Source: Pelecanus crispus (Eukaryota > Chordata > Aves > Pelecaniformes > Pelecanidae). From it: 64,000 bases of DNA. Under the pieces are notes generated by a model. The model was not told the DNA's origin. It did not search any database and was given only the letters and a program-made list of their open reading frames with translations. The stretch is from NCBI RefSeq assembly GCF_030463565.1, contig NC_134646.1:17636001-17700000 (forward strand), read 5' to 3'. Shown here piece after piece: positions 21,330 through 33,763 of the stretch (its first letter is position 1; each line of letters opens with the position of its first letter). Position numbers and translations under genes: made by a program.

Positions 21330-21440
21330 AGACTGTTTTATTTGTGGTCACACAGTAAATCTTTAGCAGAGTCAGGAAGAAGATCCCTTGACTCCTAGCC
21401 CTGTGTCCTGTCCACCAGATAATTCTGCTTCTCACAACAT
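21330..21440 (+). repeat. Possible MIR-like SINE relic (3' part)
   Basis: ggtcacacagtaaat, then gcagagtcagga, then gactcctagccctgtgtcctgtccacc follows the order of the 3' half of MIR (GGTCACACAGC-AGTAAGTGGCAGAGCCAGGA ... GACTCCAGAGCCC-TGCTCTTAACCAC). The match is better than for the upstream piece. The two may be separate relics or one element split by about 650 bp. Confidence 0.55.
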
Positions 21441-24400
21441 ACTTAAGGGAAACAGCAAGTTTTAAAATTTCAAATTCTGTGCTAACTATAAGCATGCTAA
21501 ATGTTTGTGTATTTCTGTGGTCAACTTTACCCATAGGGATTGTTTCAAAAGCCCATAGGGATTTCTAAACATGGAGGGCTTGCAAGCACATTTTGTTGCT
21601 TTTATTTAATTTCTTGGTGAAAAATTGGCCAACGTGATTGAGTTCTATGGAAGTGTATTCTGGTGTTGTAGTAGTTTTAGCAGTGAGATTTCTGTTGCCC
21701 ACAAAATGCAGACCTCATTTATGTAGCTCTTTGGGGTCATTTACTTTGTTTGGTAAAGTAGTCCATGAGAAAGGGAGGCCCTCTCGTGCCAGGCACTATG
21801 CATGTTAGATTGCCTCCCCCATTTCTGTTTCTTCCCAAAACAGCTAGTTTCCGCAGAGGTGTGTCAATCAGTGTCTGATTCAGTTCTGCTAAAGTTAGTG
21901 GCACCTAGGCAATGAACTAATACCACTGTGGAAGTGAGTCTTGGTCTCATTTGTAGTCGAGATCCATGAAACTTCTGAGCTGCCAAAGCAGAACAAGGTC
22001 TGCTTATAGCATTGGGTCCCTGGGAAGAGCTGCTTGCAAATTCTATGTACTTGCAGCTAGATGATCATAACATTGGCAATATTGAAGCTATTTCCTATGG
22101 AGAATACAGAAAAGCAAGAAGAAATGCTGTAAATGCCATGTTGACCTTACTGTGTTTCTTGATTAGATTAAATCAGAAAACCTTTTACTTAGAGATCTTA
22201 TTGCAAGTTGAAAGTCTGTTGATTTTGTCTGTCCGTTAGAGTTGGCGTGATTGTTCCGTAGCACTTGCCATCCCTACCGATGGTCAGACATTCTCCTTCT
22301 CTGCGCTTTGCCTCCACTAGAGTGAGACTGCTGAAATGGCCTTGCAGCAGGTATTGAGGAAGCTGCTGTCCCACTTGGGGCTCTCAACTTTGCTGCTATT
22401 TCCACTGTCCTAAGAGGGGATGGCTTTTTGTGGTGGTTCTTTGATTGGTCTTGTTGTGCAGTCTTGCTATACACTTGTTAAACCTTCCTGAAAAGATTTA
22501 ATTTTAGTTCCCTGCTCCATATCTTTTACACAACAAGTATTTTCCCCTCCTGTCCCTAGCCAATATAAGACTTAGCCCTATGGGATGCTTAGTCCAATAA
22601 TGAGTTGTAGTTTTAAGGCCAAATGTGTGGTTTCTGCAGCAAGGTATTTTTAAATGAGGCAGGCCTGAGAAACTGCTAAGAACTGTAATTGTTTTTGACG
22701 GAGAAGAAATGACAGAAAGGGGACACTATGGAACTTATTTTCTTGAGCAGGGTATTTTTTCAGGAACCCAGGGGTTTAAGAAGAGCTGTGCATGATAGCA
22801 AAACATCTTTGGTGTGGTAAAGTGGTTTTTATTTTAAATGAATGCTGTTGTACACTAAACTTTGGAAATGGATTAGCAAAGAAAACAGGATCACTGGAGC
22901 TTAAAGCAGCTCTGCATTTGGACGGCTTCCCCATTAATAGCATTTACCTACAGAAGAAGTCAGTGATGTATGTGGGTATCTTAACCCTTCTTGCGTAAGG
23001 TGATTTGAATGGGGGCAAAAGTCTTACCCGACGTGACAGTTGCCACTGCTGCTGAATATTAAGAATTGCTTCTTGGTGTGTTTTTTAAAAAACGACTCGT
23101 CTCTAGAAATGGTGAGTTTATGTGTAATCTGAGTGCTAATTCTTTCTTCAGTCTTCATACAAGAAACTTCTGCTAAAGAAATCATGAGGCCCTGAGCTGT
23201 GTAACGTGCATGTACGTTATTTAATTTCCCAAGCACAGAGCTCAGTTGTACCATCCATGTCTAGTAGTCTGGGGTGAAAATGGTAATTGTCACTCAAGTC
23301 CAATTGCTCGGCCATCGTGCTTTATGTCTGAACGTGCTGCAGCGTGCAGAGTTCAGTATTAATGTTATCAAACTTGTTTAGAAAATACTTCTTTTCAAAT
23401 TTGGTGTTGTGTTGAGCCAAGTGATTCAGCATAGTTTGAATGTTTCCTCCCCTGGGTGAGTTTTAGGTAAATTTAAATTTCAGTGTGATCCCCTCAGATG
23501 AGGGCTACCCTCAGTTTGAACGGGCCTTTGATTTATAGACACTCCCATGCCAGTAATATCTGTCCTCTCTCTAATGTGAATTGAGGTTGAGCTCCAGAGG
23601 ACAAGTAGAAATTTCCTGCTTCCAGGTTTTCTAGTTGGTTTTCTTCCTAATCTGTCATTTTTTGGAGTTTGTTTCCTGTAATAGAGAGGTGCTCTGTCGG
23701 CATGGGAGACTTTAGGGAGAGGTTTGGCTGCCCGCTGGAGCTGCTGGCGTATCTGCTGGAAACGGTAGAATTACAGCCGCTGCGGTGGAGCTTCTGGGGG
23801 GAGGTTTGTGGTGGTGTCAGCGATGCAGTTTCAAATGCATGTGTACTCTGTAATTGTGGAATAAAAATGACAAAGGGAGAGGAGGGCCTGCTAATTACTA
23901 ATAGTACTGTCTAATAGTACTGTAAGTTACTGTGTGCGCAGAGATCCTAAAAGGTAATTTTCTATCTTTTTTTTTTTTTTTTTTTTCCTTTGGAATCTTT
24001 CTGTCAAACATACTCCTTATAAATATAAGCCCAGACTTTTGATCTGAATCTAAACTATCAGTATCATTTGAAAGCAGTTTTGTTTTCTGCATTTCTTGGA
24101 GGTATAGCTGTTGTTTAAACTGTGGTTTCTGAGTACATCTTCTAGCTTCACTGTCTGACAATAACAGGACCCAAGGAAAAAAACAGGGGAAAGTATGTTT
24201 TAAGTGCTTAAATTTGGAGCCTTACAATACTTTTGAATGTGAGACTTAACATCTTGCTCTCTCTTAACTGTTACTTCCCTGATTTGTAGAAGGCTACAAA
24301 TACCACATACCCCAATGTGTTAACGTGTTTTAAATAAAGCACTGACATGGCTGGCAGCATGTTTCAGCATTTGTCTGATCTCTTCCCTAAATAATGTCTG

Positions 24401-25423
24401 TCTCGGAAGCACTGTGAGGATAAATTAATATGGTAGAGGATGAAGTAGGTCACTAAAAGTGTGGGATTTTAGTTACATGGGTAAGTAGGTACCTGTATCA
24501 TATTCTTATAAGGAATTTGATAGGGGAATTTGAGGACTTTTTAGTCTGTTTTCCAAAGAAATGAGGCTTATGCTTCTTTTTTTAACTTCCTGTCAAATAT
24601 GGTCAAAATATATGTAGGAAGCCAGATTTCGTTAGTTCCGTTGCTCACAGAATAACTTGTGGGGCATTTAGAGTCTGAGCTGAAACTTGTCTTATTTTAG
24701 ATTCATGGATACTCTTGCATAAACTGGGATCAGCAGTGGTAAACACTTAGGATGGCCATAAGGAACAAGGCGTATCGTTCAAGCCTTTCCTTCGTGTTTC
24801 GTGAATACCACTATGTATTTGAATTTCAGAGAGAGGGTTTAACCGGAAGAATGATTCAGAGTTTGTCCATTGGTCTCTTCCAAGAGCAGCTCTACTCTGT
24901 GAAGAGATGATACTTGGAGTGAGATCTGGCTCATTTCTGTTTCCCCTGTAATCCTTTACATGCTTACTGTTCATGCAAAGTCAGGTCCTATGCTGTTTTT
25001 CTGTGGCTTTGAGCTTACAGATTCATCGCCTCTGCTCAAGACAGGTTTTTGGTCTCACATTGACGCCAGTTACTGGAATTGTATGCTACTGTTTGATATG
25101 AATTCTGACTTGTCCCCAAAGGCATCTAGATTTTCTATTTTATAAACCAATCCTAAGTTCCATTAACTGTTTCCTTACTGAGGTCTCTTGCACCTAAGAG
25201 CTATTTCACCGTGTGTACTTTGCAGAATATCGTTCAAGCGCCTATATTATGCAAGTATTTAAGTTAATCATCCTCTTCATCTTTCCTAGCCAGATTCTTA
25301 AACTGGTCATTGCAGAAGACTGGATGTTTTTATGGCTGCTCTGCCTGGTGTCATGGAGCCAAAGCTAAAAGTACTAATTCAAGCATAAAAAGATGCAGTA
25401 ATTTTTTTCTTTTTCTTTTGCAG

Positions 25424-25512
25424 TGCAATTTTCCAGAGAACCAGGATGGCTAGAAGGCACGCTAAATGGCAAGAGAGGACTTATTCCACAAAATTATGTT
25501 CAGTTTTTATAG
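25424..25512 (+). CDS. ARHGAP10: ARHGAP10 terminal coding exon (C-terminal half of SH3 domain)
   Basis: The coding part is 89 bp. It completes a Val codon and continues QFSREPGWLEGTLNGKRGLI and PQNYVQFL before the TAG at 25510-25512. PGWLEG supplies the conserved SH3 tryptophan and IPQNYV the end of the fold. This half is almost identical to the human ARHGAP10 C-terminus, which ends the same way near the stop. The acceptor has a strong pyrimidine tract ending ttttcttttgcag at 25423. Joined to 9023-9114 it gives an unbroken SH3 domain of normal length at the extreme C-terminus, as in the family. Confidence 0.96.
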
Positions 25513-26222
25513 CTTTGTGCATTGAACGCCAAGAAGGTGTACATGGTATCCATGGATTTTTGTTATAGTCACTTCTCACTACTTTTGTGACTGCTTTTAA
25601 TCAACGAAGAGCCTGACTATGGGTTGAAGATCCTAATCTGTATAAAGACATTAAGTGTTGCCAAATATGAATTACAAAAAAAGATTCTTTAAGGGTTGGA
25701 ATGGGTGGGGGGGACAAGAAAGGGGGAATGGAGGGATAGGTTAATTTTTTAATAGGGTGCTTTTTTCAATTGTAAAGAGCAGTAGTGGTATGTTTGTTTG
25801 CACGGCAACTAGTATTTTAAGTCAAACATTTGGTTGATCTGTGACTCAGCTATCAGTTGAAGAAGGTTTTTATAAGCTTAGTGTCCTGGAGATTATGCAT
25901 CAATAACTAGCATTTTTAACAGAATATTGTTTGGGTTTGGAAAATACTGTTGGATAAAAAAGCTACCATGCTGACAATTAAATTATATTTCCAAGTGGAA
26001 TAGGCAGTATGGAACAGACACCAGTAAGTAAAATAATGGGTGTCAGGACATGACATTTTTCAAATGTCTTCAAAGAACACATTGGTTTATGTTGTGTGTA
26101 TGATTTCATTTATTTTATAAAGATAAGACACATGAACTTTTATTACAGGCTCCTATATGTCATGGTTCCTTTGCTACTCAAAAATATCACTGTAAATGAA
26201 ATAAAATGTTATTTGCTATTTG
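25513..26222 (+). other. ARHGAP10: ARHGAP10 3' UTR
   Basis: About 0.7 kb of AT-rich sequence follows the stop and contains a G-rich run (ggtgggggggac) near 25705. It ends shortly after an AATAAA at 26200-26205, the first well-placed signal downstream of the stop. The cleavage point is an estimate. Confidence 0.7.
26200..26205 (+). terminator. ARHGAP10: ARHGAP10 polyadenylation signal AATAAA
   Basis: AATAAA within aaatgaaataaaatgtt, followed about 25 bp later by a T-rich stretch, fits a normal cleavage site near 26220. No other AATAAA was seen between the stop codon and this point. Confidence 0.7.
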
Positions 26223-29200
26223 ACCTAAGTCGTTCCTATGTTGGAGAGTATTTTGCTCTGGTTCTGTAAGTTATGACGTGAAATAATTATTGGCAGCTGT
26301 ACGCAGTCAGCCTCAAGCAGGCTCCAAAATGGATGAGGAACTTTCCTGACTTAAAATAGGCAACTCCGCAAGCTCAAGCCAAAAGGAAAAGAGAATCTCT
26401 GGCTATGATCCTTGTACATCCTGGGGGCATCTCGCATTTTATCTGTTGTCTGTCTGTCTAGCTCCTTCTTGAGCTTCCCTTTCTTCCTCCTCTGTAATTG
26501 TCAGTTGTAAGGTCTTAATGATACTTCAGAGTATGAGAATCCTCAAGTAGCTGCCTCCTAATTTGTAGGACTCTCTGAGTTGTAAGAGAGTTATCTGTGA
26601 TCACAGAAAAAGCTTCCAGAAATCTTGTGGTGTATAAATCTGTGCCTTGTGATTAAAAAAAAAGTTACATGCAGTTTCTCATTAATCTTTGTATTTTACT
26701 CTCCTTCAAGAAAGACCCTCTGGGAGGCAGTGGAGAGGATGCAGGAAAATGTGACGGGATGACATGCTAATGCAGGCTCACTTATTTGTTAAATTGGACT
26801 CTGTGGATTTTGAGTCATTTACTGCAGATATACTTAGCTTGCAAGTTTTTGTAACTAATGATGTGATTAGTAAACCAGTTAATGGTTAATGCTGCCTTAC
26901 GGTTGGGATGGCTTTTTTCCCCCCTTAACTCCATACCGTTATTTTGTTCCTTTGCCCAGACTGTATAGGCCATTGGAGTACGCACAAATCACTTCCAGAT
27001 GGAGCAATGGTGGGCCAAGTCAGTACAGCTCTCCAGCACTAAACCTCATAGCTTGGAGAAGTTTCATTTGGTGTATTCTCGTGGTATTTGAGCAGCGACT
27101 CTCTGCCATACAGCTTTTTGGCAATTCTTGTCTTGGCATGGTGGCTAAGTGACCCAAGCACTGAAGATGACTTTTGGACTTCTGTGTAGGAGATCAAGTT
27201 CTTCAATTTGCTCCTTAACTCAGTATTAAGGAAATAGTTGCACCAGTACATACAGCAACAGATTGCAGGTTTCCTTACTCAGATTTGTTCATGTGGCAAA
27301 AGCGCTGTTCTGGCTGGGTATCGCGTTGCCTGGGCTCTATCAACTCATTTGTGGCCTTAAGAGTCATTCTGGAGGCAGGATGGTGTTTGTGTGGCCCGAC
27401 TGAGTTTTCATGGCTACCAGTTCCTGGAAAATGTTGAAAGAGGAGCGAGAATGTAGATCTTTGGTATTAGCCTGGTAGGCGTGGCAGCTAAGTATGCTGG
27501 CTCATCAGATAGCGAAGCTGTGATAACTTGAAGCTTACAAGCTTTGTAAGTCCCTTCCATTTGTTTTGTTGTTGTTTTAAACGTGCAGTGCGTGTTTGAT
27601 CTTGTTCTGGCTGCCGTCTTCCAAAATTCTCAATGTATTTCTCAGCTCTAGCTCTGTGGTTTGGGTTAGGGTTCCCCCCCCCCCCCCCCCCCCCTTTTAA
27701 CTGAGGTGGTTAAAAAGGCAGATTATACAGAGAAGGAATAAAAGACATAGTGTCTCTTCCACCCAGTTCTGTGACCCTATTTGCCTTTAGGTGAGATGGT
27801 TTGAGACTCCTGTTACTTCTGGAGCCACGCAGAACCCAAAGAAGAAGAAAACTTTTCTACTGAGAAGTAAGTGATACACTGAACAGAGGTAATACTAATC
27901 CAAACTTTCTCACGTCCTAGACGTTGTCTGAAGGCAGTGGTGTGAGCTGAGCCAGATCAGATCTGGCTTTCAGGCTAACCACACTGCCTCTTAGGAATTT
28001 AGTTGTGGTAACTGCTACCCACTGTATGGGTTTCCACATCAGCCCAGTCATACTAATGCTGAGTACAGACTTGCACAGCCGAGTAGCCATGGCAGATCTC
28101 ATTCGTCATCCTCAACTGCTGAACAGCACTGTAAATGATGCCCTCATATTGACTGTTTGGAAGTAGAGATTAAAGGATGATAAAAATTAAAAATTTTATA
28201 AAGCCAGGCCCCTTTTCCATCCTTTGGGCATGCCTCTTGTCTGTCTTTTCCATGGCTTGGTAGATTTGGGAAGAGCAGAGTAATGCACTGCTAACTTGAG
28301 GCAGGAAGGAGGACAAGGAATCAGTTGTGGAGAAAGCTGGTCAAAGGAAGCTTTTTTGGTCTGGCAGCAGGAGTGGTCCTTCTCCATGGGTCTGGCCTGA
28401 CTCTGTCATCACAGGAACTGCTCTCGTGTCACAGCTGTGGGTACAGGTTCAGCTTAATCCTGAGGTTGGGTTCCCCCTCCCTTGCTATGCGCTGGTCACT
28501 GTGCGTGGGGGGCGTGTACTTACAGTTTTCAAAAGCTGAGACTCCTGGTACTGAATGCATGACACAGGCTGAAAATTAGAGAGGATGACTTTGAGGGGGA
28601 AGGGGAAAAAAAAAAAATTGTGCTTTTTATGCAAAATGACATTTGCCTTGCCATCACTGTGGGGCCTGAGATTGAGTCCCTCAGCCTGGGGATTAACGTC
28701 AAATGGGTGTTTGTTTGCTGAATAGTTAATGGAAAAGCTGAGACTCCTGACTAGCTGGGATCGGTAGGAATTTACGGTCTGTGTTAGTCACTGGACAGGG
28801 CGCAGCTCTGCGCCTTGGCCGGGCAGCATTTTCACTCTGCGGGGTGAAAAACCCTGGGGTTTTTGGGCTGCTGAATGTTGTTAATCATTGTCCCAGCTGA
28901 TCTTCATGGCAGGTTTCATTCTGATGCTCAGTCCTTCATCAGGAGTGAAAGAAAAAAATCTCATTGCCTGATTTTATCTGCCTTGTAATGAAAGTAAGTG
29001 TTCCTGCTACGTTGCTCACAGCTTTTGGTAGCTGAGCCTCTGTAATTGTATCACAGAAAAGGCTTGGGAAGAAACTTGCCTTTCTCAGTGCTCTGGTCCT
29101 TGTTCTCTTTCTCTTAACCCATTTCACAATTCTTACCTGGTTTGCAATTTAAAGAGAAAAGTTGCTGAGAGAGGGCTGATGTAGGCTGTAAATGGACCAG

Positions 29201-30374
29201 TGCTAAACATGGCTTAACTGGAAGTCTTCACTGGAGTTTCACCTTTTAAGCTGAATGTGCCTTGGACATCTTTTTCTACATCAGAGTTCAACAGTGTGTC
29301 CTCATCTGTGCTTGCAGTAACCACAGGTAAACAGCAAATAAACTTCATCCCATCAACATCTACAATTAAAGCATTCTTTTAGAAACCTTATGGCATGGCA
29401 TGTTTTACCTAGCAAAAATCTTTGAAATGAAAGGGCATTTTTCACTCCTTTCTACCTTAGTAATATTGTACTCATCATAAACTCCCAGTCTCTGTAGATA
29501 CCTGAAGGAAAGGCAGTGTCCCAGCTTGAGGTCAGAATACAAGTTTCATTATGTTTTTAAGTAGCGATAGCGTTTTCTTATTTCTAGAACAGCATATGAC
29601 AGATACATCTGCTTGTAAACATATGGGAAATTTTTCTTAACACTGCTGATCCTCTGACAATTCAGCAAACAGAAGGCAGGTGCAAGGATTTTTGGCAATA
29701 AAAAGTTTGTGTAACTTGTTATTGAAAAACCAAAATGCAATTAAATGGTGGTCTTGCACCAAAGACCTTTGCGCAGAACTTAGTGGTGAATTTTTGAGAT
29801 TAATAGTGCGCAGAACAAACCAGGATAGCAAGAGTTTTATTTCCCTTTCTATCTTACTATAACTGGAAAAGACCTGACCCTGAGAAGGCAGTTTGGTTTA
29901 GTCACTGGGGAAACCTTGTGTATTTAAAACAGTGAGCCCCTATTTCCATGAGAGGAATTCTAACTTTGGTCAATGGGTACAGCAGCTCTAGGTTAACTGA
30001 AACGGGGAGCCAGACTTGTCTGGCTATTGCAGGTTGCTGGGTTTGTTTCTTTGAGAGTGGGATGTAGCTTGTGCATGTAGCGATGTCAGCACGGCCCTTG
30101 GCAAGCACAGTTATCCAGGTTAAGTGCACCAAATTCCTCACGGTTGGGCATTCCTCATTCTACAGCGTGAGTAGCAGCTCTCTGGCTGAAGCCCTCGTAT
30201 GTGCTGCATCATCCAGATTAACAGAGCTTGATGAAACCAAATGTCTAGATGTAGGAAGAAAGATGTTACATTACCTTGTTAGTTACTTTATGGTACTTAA
30301 CATCGTTTCTAGATGAGCAGAAGCTTGTCTCTAAGGATATCACTGCCCCAGCACCTATCTGAGATTAAAATGCA
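26223..30374. other. Convergent intergenic region between ARHGAP10 and NR3C2
   Basis: About 4.2 kb between two tail-to-tail genes. It contains a 21-base poly-C run (27674-27694), a short GC-rich palindrome ggcgcagctctgcgcc (28799-28814), and only short open frames with no recognisable product. I see no RNA gene or clear mobile element. Confidence 0.75.
27674..27694. repeat. Homopolymer run of 21 C
   Basis: An uninterrupted C tract in intergenic DNA, flanked by gtt and ttttaac. Such tracts are length-variable and error-prone to sequence, so the exact count is uncertain. Confidence 0.9.
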
Positions 30375-30397
30375 AGAAATACTTGCAATCAAACCAG

Positions 30398-30403
30398 TTT
30401 AAT
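30398..30403 (-). terminator. NR3C2: Probable NR3C2 polyadenylation signal ATTAAA
   Basis: ATTAAA on the minus strand (plus-strand tttaat) is the most distal plausible signal before the sequence changes character. The AATAAA at 30492-30497 is an alternative about 95 bp upstream. Choice between them is inference. Confidence 0.5.
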
Positions 30404-31602
30404 TCATGTATATTTGTACAATTTGTATAAAAAAAGGAAAAAAAAATAGGTACTTGCAGACATTAACATAAAGACCAAACAATATTTTCTATTTATTTAA
30501 AAAGCTTTAAACATACAGAAGCAAACCCCTAATTATAAATGCATCATTATGCATAGATTTTACTGTTTACACCATACTGCTGGCTGCTTTTATTTTTCAT
30601 CCAGGAATCTATTTAAACTCCAAGAATTCTTAAACATTCCTCTGAGCTTCCTGGCCTCAGAACTGCTGTCTATCTTATCAAGTCATTGACCTCCAGCTGA
30701 AAACATTGCTCTAAAAAAAGAAAAAGTCAAATCTTTAATAAACAATTAAAAGTGCATTAACTGTAGAATTGTTTAATTTCATAAATGTTTAAACAAGTCA
30801 GTGAAAAACACCACCCTGTGAATTAGCTTTTTGCATTATTGATTGTAAAGTATCTTTTTAATAAGATTTTGATATTGCAAACTTTAGTCTTTTCTATTTT
30901 ATTGTGCGCAACTGTTCAGTCGCACGATGTGTAGTATTCCTGAAATACCCACCGCAGTACATTAACACTATTTTACATTTTTTACTGTGTATACAATGCT
31001 CTTGCTGTATATCCCCGTTCCTTCTTACAACAAAATAATTTAGCTCAATGAACAGAAGCCCACTTCTAAAAGGTGTTTTAGTTTGTCTTGTATTTTGCAG
31101 GAGACAAATGCCTATTTCATTCTAAACAAATTCAAAAGAACATAACTTCCCAGTAGCTAAAAACTAGGGCTGTTGGTTTTGGGTTGGTTTTTTTTTTTTT
31201 TTTTTTTTCTGTACACAGGTTTAGATAAAAAAAGTGATGGCTATTCTGCTTAAGTGTCCTTGATAAGAGAATACTGCCTCTTACAACATCTATATCCAAT
31301 TGTATCTATTACTTCAATGCTCTCTAGCAAAAAAATAATAATCAATGAATGGTTTCATAAACAACAGGTGATTAAAGTAAAGGATTTATTATAATCTGCT
31401 TACAGTTGTTTGCAAAGACAGACATACGTTTTTGCATAAAGATATAAATTGCTTTTTAAAACTAATTTAGTGTGTTTAATTATATGAAGTTTCTGTGAGT
31501 TATGAATTGTACCAAACCAAGATTAAAAGTAATAAGGTACAAAAATAGGAGCAAACAGACAACAATTTGGACTGGGACAGGCATTTAACAGTGAAGTGTA
31601 GA

Positions 31603-31610
31603 ATATGGCT
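31603..31610 (-). promoter_or_regulatory. NR3C2: miR-135-type 8-mer seed match in NR3C2 3' UTR (distal)
   Basis: The mRNA strand reads AAGCCATA, complementary to the miR-135 seed with the flanking A. miR-135a is reported to act on the mammalian mineralocorticoid receptor mRNA. Function here is inferred. Confidence 0.45.
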
Positions 31611-33024
31611 TTGCTATTTTAATCAAGCAAAGTTACTCTGAGACAGAAAAGGAGGCAGTAACTTTGTTAATATAAAAAGCTGCTGCAGACTGTATTCTCC
31701 CAGAACCTGGCTTTGAAGTTTTCTACTTTAGACATTAAAAAAAAGGTAAATGAGAAGATGGATGTATGACTGTGTCTTTACTGTAAACAACCAGTCTGCA
31801 TGCTGTGTATCTCATGTTGGAAGTTTGGCTTTCATATTGCTGTGCAGGTCAGTATTTAAAGATCTGCCTATGAATTAGACTTCCAAAATGCAAATAATAT
31901 ATGTATGTATATATTTATATATAAAAAAACCTCTCTGAATACAGTCTTTACAGATTACCCTTTGCATAAGGCAGGTGTCATTTAAAAAGACAAGTAGTGC
32001 CGACTGTCTTCAGGGCACCAAAGCGCACCTCAAAATTTGGACTCGGAAAGGGTGTAGAATTCGTAATTTGACCACCATTGAAAAGAAATGCTACATTCTG
32101 ACCAGCCAAGGGACAAACTGGAGCTCAGAAATACCAGTGGCACCCAGAGAGAACGCTATAGATTAGGACTCTGAAAAACTATTCTGTTTAAACATGAGCA
32201 TATGGTAGCAACAGTTGAGCCTCAGAAAAGTTCACCTGTCCTCTATTCTACTCCAAAATTTTGTATTTGCTTATAAATCGTGAAATAGTGAAAATCACCT
32301 CAAAAATTTTTTTCTTTGCAGTCTTACTCTAGAGAAAACATTTTTGAGACAAAATCAGACCAACTGAGTTGAACTTGTAGTGTGAACATTTGTCTTCTCA
32401 GATGTATTCTGATTATTACAAAAATGCTTACAAAACTACATACGGTTTTAGCTTATCACTAAAAATTCTACTCAGCTAATCTGCCCGTATCAGTACCTTA
32501 CCGGCCCTCTCACCAGTACAAATCTGTTCAGTATACTTACTGTAATGATCTGCATGTTCCCTTCATCATAATCAGAAATCGCTCTCCCCCATCTGAAATA
32601 ATAATCTGACCTTTTAAGATGTTTTCTGAATCCAGTATTCAAAGGAAAAACAAACAATCTGGGAAACCTTAACAAAAAAAGAAAAATCATTCAACATCTT
32701 ATTCGCCCCTGTTCCCCTGAGAGAGAAAGGGAACAGAGGGCAAGAACTCACTATGTCATTAAGCTGGCAAAAGCTTTGGAGAGACCGTAATTTGTCTTGT
32801 TAAATGAAACCTTCGTAAAGTGGCAAACACAACATAGTGTAGTTTCCAACAGAAATATGAAGCAGGACTTCTAAGATGTGCTCAAGTCACATACGCTTGC
32901 AAGCGAGACAAAAGGGAGAAAAATATAGAGGGGAAAATCGAAAGGCTTAAATACAACCAAAAAGGTTAAGTGTGGTTATTTACAACAGATACCGTAGGAT
33001 GGTAAATTAGATATGATGCTAAAA

Positions 33025-33031
33025 AAGGCAC
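33025..33031 (-). promoter_or_regulatory. NR3C2: miR-124-type 7-mer seed match in NR3C2 3' UTR
   Basis: The mRNA strand reads GTGCCTT, a seven-base match to the miR-124 seed. miR-124 has been linked to NR3C2 control in mammals. A single seven-mer can occur by chance in a 3.6 kb UTR. Confidence 0.35.
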
Positions 33032-33510
33032 AGCTTTCCCTTTCTTAAATACACTGTAAACGGTTCATTATGCATGCAGAACATTTCACTTTACAAAAAA
33101 ATTACCTTGTTTGTTTAGACAAAGATAGTACTTAAATAGTCTCCAGCAAAATAGAGTTCTTTCAAAAATACTTTCCCATTCATCCTATTAACCATTAAAG
33201 ATTTTTTTTTTGTCTCATTTACAAAAGTTCCTTACACCTTGTTTCAGGTCCTTCACAATTTATACATACAGCAATGTACAGTACAGCAAAAGACTGCAAA
33301 AAATTATTTGTAAAGCCAGCACAATAGATACCATAAATTGATACCAGGGCATTTGTTTTCACATCTTATCCTTTTTAATTAAATAGTAAATGGACACTTA
33401 ACACAGTGTGTATCATCTATGATGGGATAACATGGGATAACAAATGCCACAGGTGGGGATAACAGAGTATTCCACACCAAATGTTCTGTTATTACTTTAC
33501 ACGTTAGGGT

Positions 33511-33511
33511 T

Positions 33512-33542
<31 letters not shown>

Positions 33543-33556
33543 GTGTATATATATAG
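33511..33556. repeat. GT/AT microsatellite within NR3C2 3' UTR
   Basis: About twelve GT units followed by mixed TA and GT units. On the mRNA strand this is an AC/AT dinucleotide tract roughly 0.5 kb after the stop codon. Confidence 0.9.
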
Positions 33557-33755
33557 TTTTTGTTTGTTTTTTACAAGAAAAGAATATTAATGCCCCATAT
33601 TGACTTTACGTTTTATGTGCAAACCAAGGGTAAGCTTTAAAAAGTTCTCATTAGTTCTTGAACCCTTTTAAAACAAGCAAACAATACCAGAAACTACATG
33701 GCATATTTAAAACTCCATCTGTTAAAATATCAAAATCAAAGAGTTATTGACTAGA

Positions 33756-33763
33756 TATGGCTT
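33756..33763 (-). promoter_or_regulatory. NR3C2: miR-135-type 8-mer seed match in NR3C2 3' UTR (proximal)
   Basis: The mRNA strand reads AAGCCATA about 250 bases after the stop codon, a favourable location for microRNA action. It is the second exact eight-mer in the same UTR. Confidence 0.5.

Larger units (their letters stand above)
9115..25423 (+). other. ARHGAP10: ARHGAP10 last intron (16.3 kb) carrying a provirus
   Basis: The intron separates the two halves of the SH3 domain. Donor gtaagt is at 9115-9120 and the acceptor tract ttttcttttgcag ends at 25423. A 6.9 kb antisense LTR provirus occupies 13259-20159. Without it and one target-site copy the intron would be about 9.4 kb. The remaining sequence is AT-rich, with a GTT microsatellite near 13016-13029, two MIR-like SINE relics near 20600 and 21340, and a T tract near 23970-23988. 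I see no other gene. Confidence 0.9.
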
